DNA of 21,541 bases, from contig CAYMKL010000117.1 in the NCBI GenBank assembly GCA_964390805.1, positions 1-21,541 on the forward strand, in the 5' to 3' direction. This DNA is from CAYMKL01 sp964390805 (GTDB taxonomy: Bacteria > Chloroflexota > Anaerolineae > VGOG01). The notes beneath the pieces are model-generated. The model saw only the letters and a list, made by a program, of their open reading frames with translations, was not told where the DNA came from and did not search any database. Shown here one piece after another: positions 21,038 to 21,541 of this stretch (the stretch's first letter is position 1; every line of letters starts with the position of its first letter). The translations under genes were made by a program, and so were the position numbers.

Positions 21038-21500
21038 CTACTCACCCTCCCGCAGGTTTGGTTGGCAGTATAGGGCAAAACGCTCACTGCAGGCAAATGC
21101 TCGGATACCCAGACCGCCAAGAGCAACCTGCGGGAGGGTAGGCTGAGTAGTCACGAAAAGCTTTACTTTGGTTGGGAGTCTATCAAGTTTAGCCTTAATC
21201 ATCATCGTGGGGCTGGCTTTGGTCTTAGTGTTCCGAAGCCCCGGTGTGTTAACGGACTCGGGACAGACATCTTCATGTATAGATATGCCGACTGTAGTTA
21301 GACTGGATCCCGGCAGGACATCTATACAGGTGAATGACTCTTTGGCCGTTGATGTAATCGTGGCTAACGTCGTTGATCTTGCAGCGTACGAGTTCGACGT
21401 GTACTTTGATTCTACAATTGTACACGTTATTGACGTGGCAGATGGCGGCTTCTTGGCGACGGCAGGACATGATACCGATTATGCTAAATTAGGCAAATAG
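21021..21500 (+). pseudogene. Secreted cohesin-like domain protein, split at its start by the MITE
   Basis: Removing the MITE and one copy of GAAAAGCT joins ATG 21021 to the downstream frame, giving MKKSFTLVGSLSSLALIIIV then GLALVLVFRSPG, a clear signal sequence or anchor. The mature part has VRLDPGRTSIQVNDSLAVDV, IVANVVDLAAYEFDVYFDST and IVHVIDVADGGFLATAG, matching the start of cohesin-type domains (V-x-V-x-N-V-x-D-L-x-A-Y-E-F-x-[VL]-x-[FY]-D). A TAG at 21498-21500 ends it after about half a cohesin domain. The intact 5' end is lost; TTG 21168 could still start a shorter signal sequence. The segment looks less GC-rich than its neighbours, which may point to separate origin. The last 41 bases hold nothing recognisable. 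Confidence 0.72.
21034..21154. mobile_element. MITE, 121 bp, with perfect 8-bp target duplication
   Basis: The ends are GTGACTACTCA (21034-21044) and its complement TGAGTAGTCAC (21144-21154). Next to them CCCTCCCGCAGGTT (21045-21058) pairs with AACCTGCGGGAGGG (21125-21138); five extra bases (TAGGC, 21139-21143) break the symmetry on the right. The flanks are GAAAAGCT at 21026-21033 and again at 21155-21162, a perfect 8-bp target duplication. No coding sequence is inside. The transposase that moved it is not in the window; an 8-bp duplication fits several families (for example IS66 or IS1595), so the family stays open. Confidence 0.92.
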
Positions 21501-21541
21501 GGCTTTGACCGCCAATGGTTTGCGACCCAGGAGGAAGTTCA

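Overview
The window looks like a chromosomal segment of a GC-rich bacterium, most likely a Chloroflexota lineage (Anaerolineae-like MAGs have this flavour). This is inferred from gene content and style and was not tested against a database: a grpE-dnaK-dnaJ-prmA-rsmE heat-shock operon, a Thr/Pro-rich lipoprotein, a GT39-type glycosyltransferase with a long C-terminal beta domain, RNase J, a cohesin-like secreted protein, and many short repeats between and inside genes. All genes seen are on the + strand.

Layout. (1) 1-6032: a chaperone and translation-maintenance operon with grpE (3' end), a DUF433 protein, dnaK, a DUF2283 protein, dnaJ, prmA, rsmE and a DarA/PstA-type cyclic-di-AMP receptor, closed by a terminator at 6111-6135. 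Two small accessory genes interrupt the classic order, and a MITE-like element with 8-bp flanking repeats lies between grpE and the DUF433 gene. (2) 6172-9550: a tightly spaced group with a two-TM small protein, a TauE/SafE permease, a two-domain universal stress protein and a membrane-anchored clan-A glycoside hydrolase. (3) 9637-10557: a Phd/PIN toxin-antitoxin operon with a near-consensus promoter and a strong terminator. (4) 10655-12901: a lipoprotein and a DUF4173 membrane protein. (5) 12980-13986: a decayed accessory patch with an antitoxin-like gene, a truncated PIN toxin and the remnant of a DNA methyltransferase. (6) 14049-18624: an envelope glycosylation group (GT39, GT2, PAP2 phosphatase). 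(7) 18627-20817: a cold-shock gene with a structured leader, then RNase J. (8) 20819-21541: a transaldolase fragment, a second MITE with a perfect 8-bp target duplication, and a cohesin-like gene whose start codon region the MITE splits.

The strongest unusual signal is the repeat biology. Degenerate 7-bp tandem repeats and GC-rich palindromes occur between genes and also in frame inside prmA, usp, GT39 and GT2, where they add low-complexity peptide. In GT2 a palindrome sits inside one heptad unit of such an array, which suggests a small mobile palindrome that targets heptad arrays. The two MITEs share a bipartite inverted-repeat design and 8-bp target duplications. I did not find a clearly new multi-gene system. 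The best candidates for novelty are the heptad/palindrome repeat system, the small proteins built into the chaperone operon, and a possible short RNA upstream of the cold-shock gene.
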